Below, in pieces: positions 61,413 through 64,000 of a DNA stretch of 64,000 bases. Source of the stretch: Sediminibacterium sp. Its GTDB lineage: Bacteria > Bacteroidota > Bacteroidia > Chitinophagales > Chitinophagaceae. A program made the translations under genes and the position numbers. The stretch covers positions 220,100 through 284,099 of the forward strand of contig NZ_JAHVAA010000004.1 of assembly GCF_019264485.1 (NCBI RefSeq), read 5' to 3'. The notes under the pieces are model-generated. The model was not told the DNA's origin. It saw nothing but the letters and a program-made list of their open reading frames with translations, and did not search any database. Numbering within the stretch: the first letter of the stretch is position 1; the number at the start of each line of letters is the position of its first letter.

Positions 61413-63854
61413 ATGTTAAACAGACTGGTACAGGTAATTTTTTATGCTTCTTGCTTAAGTACAATCACCACTGCTCAAACGGCCAGACAGGGTGCTTTGT
61501 TGGGAACACTTACAGATAAAAACACCCAGAGACCGATAACAGCAGCCACCATCCGGTTAACTCCAGCCGCTATTACTGTATTGTCTGATACAACAGGTGT
61601 TTTCCGTTTTACAAATCTCTTGCCCGGAACCTATAATCTTACGCTAACCAGTCTTGGCTATAAAACCATATTACTAAACAATTTACTGGTCACCAACGGT
61701 AATATCAATGTACTCTCTGTAGAAATGGAGTCTGAAACTTCGGTATTGTCGGGTGTAACGGTAACCGGCAGAAGAAATACGGCCCGTGCTGCAAGTATTG
61801 AAACGCCACTGAGTGTGCAGCGCATGACGATTGAAGAAATCAAAAGAAACCCCGGTGGTAATTTTGATGTGAGTAAAGTAATACAATCACTGCCGGGAGT
61901 AGGTGGTGGTGTGGGTGGCGGTGGTTTTAGAAACGATATCATCATCCGTGGTGGAGCGCCCAATGAAAACGTGTACTATCTCGATGGAATAGAAATACCC
62001 CTGATCAATCATTTTGGTACACAGGGAAGTGGTGGTGGTCCGCAGGGTATTCTCAATGCCAATTTTATTGAAGAAGTAAAACTCAGCTCCAGCGCTTTTG
62101 ATGCACGATACGATAATGCATTGAGTAGTGTATTACAGTTCAAACAAAAAACAGGAAATGATAAGCGTACACAGGGCAATATAATATTGAGTGCCACAGA
62201 ACTGGCATTAACAGCCGATGGTCCACTGAGTAATAAAACCACCTACCTGGCATCGGTGCGGAGAAGTTACCTGCAGTTATTGTTCCAGGCTATTGACCTG
62301 CCCATCAGACCTAATTACTGGGATCTTCAGTTTAAAACCACAACGAAAATCAATACAACTACAACGCTGAGCTTTCTCGGACTTGGTGCCATCGATGAAT
62401 TCAGGTTTGCTGCACCCAAAAAAGCAACACCGGAAAAATTATATGTCATAAACAGTAATCCCAGCATTAACCAATGGAACTATACATTCGGCGTGAGCTT
62501 AAAAAAATTAACGGCAAAAGGATTCTGGAACCTGGCACTGAGCAGGAATACACTCAACAATTCAGTAGAAAAATTCGAAGACAATGAAAATCCAAGTCCG
62601 GCAACACAAACATTATTTACCGATAGCCGTGAAACGGAAAATAAATTGCGTTTTGATGTTACCAGTAATACAGGAGGCTGGAAAATAAGTTACGGAACCG
62701 TATTGCAGTATGTTGATTTTGTAAACCGTTTTGAAAACCTTTACCGGAAAGAACTGCGCGACCAGAATGGTAATATCATTCAACCCGAAGTACGTATCAA
62801 CGCCAATAGCAATATTGATTTTATTAGGTATGGTGCTTTTTTACAGGCCGGAAGAAAAATATTGAACGATCGAATGGCTTTTAGTGCTGGTATCAGAATG
62901 GATGCCAATAGGTTATCAAACAGCGAATCGAACCCACTGAAGCAATTGTCGCCACGCTTGTCTGTAAGTTATGCATTGGCGCCTAAATGGAACCTGAATG
63001 CAAGTGTAGGTTCTTATTATAAACTTCCACCCTACACACAACTGGCATTTATGCGCTCGGGTATTAAAAACTCAGGTAACTATATTCAAAGTACACATTA
63101 CACGGGTGGAGTTGAATACCTGCCATCGGGTAGTTTTCGTTTAACGGTGGAAGGGTTTTATAAATCATACAGCAGCTATCCGGTGAGTGTTACCGAAGGT
63201 ATCAGTCTGGCTAATAAAGGAACAGAGTTTGGCAGTATTGGCAACGAAGCCGTTATTCAAAACGGAAAAGGGAGGGCTTATGGAATGGAAATCTTTATGC
63301 AAAAAAAATTAACCAAACGGTTTTTCGGATTACTCAGCTATACCTTGTACAAATCTGAGTTTACCAACAGCACAGGAAATTATTTACCGGCGGGTTGGGA
63401 TAATGGTCAGCTCCTCAGCATAACCATGGGGTATAAATTACCACGCAACTGGGAGCTTGGTTTGAAATTCCGTTACCAGGGGTCGGCTCCGTTAACGCCT
63501 TTTGATCTGGCAGCCTCACAATTGAATTACCTGAGTCTTGGTACAGGTGTATTAGACTATTCGAAATTCAATGCCAACCGTTTACCTGCATTTCATGCCA
63601 GCGATATTCGTATCGATAAAAAATGGAACTATAAGAAAACAACACTCAATCTTTTTATCGATATCAGCAATTGGTATGGTGCCACTGTAAGCGGAATGCC
63701 ACAATATACATTTCAGCGCACACCTGATAACAAGGCATTCCTAACCACCAACGGACAACCGATTGCTGCCAATGGAAGCAATGCCATTCCTTTGATATTA
63801 TCCAATGCGGAAGTACAGGTAACACCAACAGTTGGATTGATTGTGGAGTTTTAG
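61413..63854 (+). CDS. TonB-dependent receptor with regulatory-like N-terminal domain
   Basis: 813 residues from the ATG at 61413 (MLNRLVQVIFYASCLSTITTA, signal peptide). A carboxypeptidase-regulatory-like domain (GALLGTLTDKNTQRPITAATIRL; LPGTYNLTLTSLGYKTILL) spans about 25-105, followed by a plug (VSKVIQSLPGVGGGVGGGGF, RNDIIIRGGAPNENVYYLDGIEIP, ALSSVLQFKQKTG) and a shorter barrel than in SusC. No SusD partner follows, so this is a simple TonB receptor. It may be cotranscribed with the sugar porter upstream. An IS3-family element ends 5 bp beyond the stop codon. Confidence 0.92.
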   Translation: MLNRLVQVIFYASCLSTITTAQTARQGALLGTLTDKNTQRPITAATIRLTPAAITVLSDTTGVFRFTNLLPGTYNLTLTSLGYKTILLNNLLVTNGNINVLSVEMESETSVLSGVTVTGRRNTARAASIETPLSVQRMTIEEIKRNPGGNFDVSKVIQSLPGVGGGVGGGGFRNDIIIRGGAPNENVYYLDGIEIPLINHFGTQGSGGGPQGILNANFIEEVKLSSSAFDARYDNALSSVLQFKQKTGNDKRTQGNIILSATELALTADGPLSNKTTYLASVRRSYLQLLFQAIDLPIRPNYWDLQFKTTTKINTTTTLSFLGLGAIDEFRFAAPKKATPEKLYVINSNPSINQWNYTFGVSLKKLTAKGFWNLALSRNTLNNSVEKFEDNENPSPATQTLFTDSRETENKLRFDVTSNTGGWKISYGTVLQYVDFVNRFENLYRKELRDQNGNIIQPEVRINANSNIDFIRYGAFLQAGRKILNDRMAFSAGIRMDANRLSNSESNPLKQLSPRLSVSYALAPKWNLNASVGSYYKLPPYTQLAFMRSGIKNSGNYIQSTHYTGGVEYLPSGSFRLTVEGFYKSYSSYPVSVTEGISLANKGTEFGSIGNEAVIQNGKGRAYGMEIFMQKKLTKRFFGLLSYTLYKSEFTNSTGNYLPAGWDNGQLLSITMGYKLPRNWELGLKFRYQGSAPLTPFDLAASQLNYLSLGTGVLDYSKFNANRLPAFHASDIRIDKKWNYKKTTLNLFIDISNWYGATVSGMPQYTFQRTPDNKAFLTTNGQPIAANGSNAIPLILSNAEVQVTPTVGLIVEF

Positions 63855-63897
63855 ATATATGAATCGTCCGTAAATAAGTTGACAGATTAAAAAATAG

Positions 63898-63922
63898 TCC
63901 CGGTTGCCTCAGGTAGCCGGGA
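63898..63922 (-). terminator. Terminator inside the IS3 element
   Basis: An 11-bp stem, TCCCGGTTGCC with GGTAGCCGGGA including G-U pairs, has a 3-nt loop and a T tract on the minus strand. It overlaps the transposase stop codon. Confidence 0.7.
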
Positions 63923-64000
63923 TTTTTGTTTGATAGACCTGCTCTGGTGTTTTCATATTTAGCGCCAAGTGAGGTCGTTTATGATTGTATAAAAATATAG
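63909..64000 (-). CDS. IS3-family transposase OrfB, C-terminal fragment
   Basis: Thirty codons before the stop at 63909-63911 are visible. They read ...YNHKRPHLALNMKTPEQVYQ followed by TKIPAT. The Y-N-x-x-R-P-H-x-A-L...T-P-E signature is the hallmark C-terminus of the IS3 (IS150/IS407-like) integrase-type transposase, just past the final catalytic Glu. The rest lies beyond the window, so activity cannot be judged. It ends 55 bp from the downstream TonB receptor stop codon, in convergent orientation. Confidence 0.85.
   Translation of the reverse strand, partial: IFLYNHKRPHLALNMKTPEQVYQTKIPAT

Larger units (their letters stand above)
63860..64000 (-). mobile_element. IS3-family insertion sequence, terminal part
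   Basis: On the minus strand, sequence ending CTGTCAACTTATTTACGG then ACGATTCA at 63860 looks like an IS3-type terminal repeat (ending CA, i.e. TG on the plus strand). It contains the C-terminus of the transposase and its terminator. The element continues past the window edge. The target-site duplication cannot be checked. Confidence 0.75.

Noticed and set aside
1..64000. CRISPR array or cas genes
   Set aside because: No regularly spaced identical repeats with unique spacers and no Cas-like proteins; the repeats seen are inverted and intergenic.
1..64000. Metabolite riboswitch of a known class
   Set aside because: Leaders before metabolic genes were scanned for recognisable TPP, cobalamin, SAM and c-di-GMP core motifs; none was convincing.

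Overview
The window looks like chromosomal DNA from a Bacteroidota member, most likely Chitinophagales/Chitinophagaceae. Support: two SusC/SusD outer-membrane pairs, one behind an ECF sigma factor and a FecR-type anti-sigma factor with a DUF4974 tail; DUF5916, DUF2480 and choice-of-anchor-I proteins; lipoprotein signals; little Shine-Dalgarno signal; and TTTG-N19-TAnnTTTG promoters (clear before ppiD, with a TTG -33 box before asnS). The genus is not determinable from the sequence alone.

Layout. 1-10251: nine genes, all on the minus strand: recA (cut by the window edge), a ChaN-like protein, a DoxX-like membrane protein, an ORF6N/PLD-like protein, a hydrolase with a Crp-type regulator, a gamma-glutamyltransferase, a DinB-like protein and nadA. 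10252-10888: a 637-bp gap with an AT-rich block and about eleven DnaA-box-like motifs; gene direction flips here, so it is a candidate replication origin. 10889-34096: mostly plus-strand housekeeping and periplasmic genes (ppiD, ybeY, mnmG, two amidohydrolases, DUF5916, polA, a desaturase-like enzyme), with a minus-strand block of S9 peptidase, nadD and feoA. 34200-42282: sigma factor, FecR, SusC, SusD and a phosphoesterase, a self-contained nutrient-scavenging locus. 42555-48966: rho, a PAS protein, asnS, a choice-of-anchor-I lipoprotein and tRNA-Phe. 49114-57528: Lrp regulator, serine hydrolase, and CocE-type hydrolase with a second SusC/SusD pair. 57699-63854: methyltransferase, DUF1080 protein, sugar porter and TonB-dependent receptor. 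From 63860 to the end: the terminus of an IS3-family element.

The most unusual feature is in the intergenic DNA. Many gene ends carry long hairpins (arms of about 18-38 nt) whose arms are built from imperfectly reiterated 7-11-nt words. Several distinct word vocabularies recur through the window, sometimes nested or mixed. Typical positions are 1-20 nt after a stop codon or exactly between two convergent stop codons, which suggests a terminator or mRNA-end role. Two copies share a nested composite design, one is a 136-bp MITE-like unit with perfect 27-bp arms, and one word supplies the -33 box of the asnS promoter. A second candidate novelty is a structured RNA at 59754-59866 that ends in a strong terminator.
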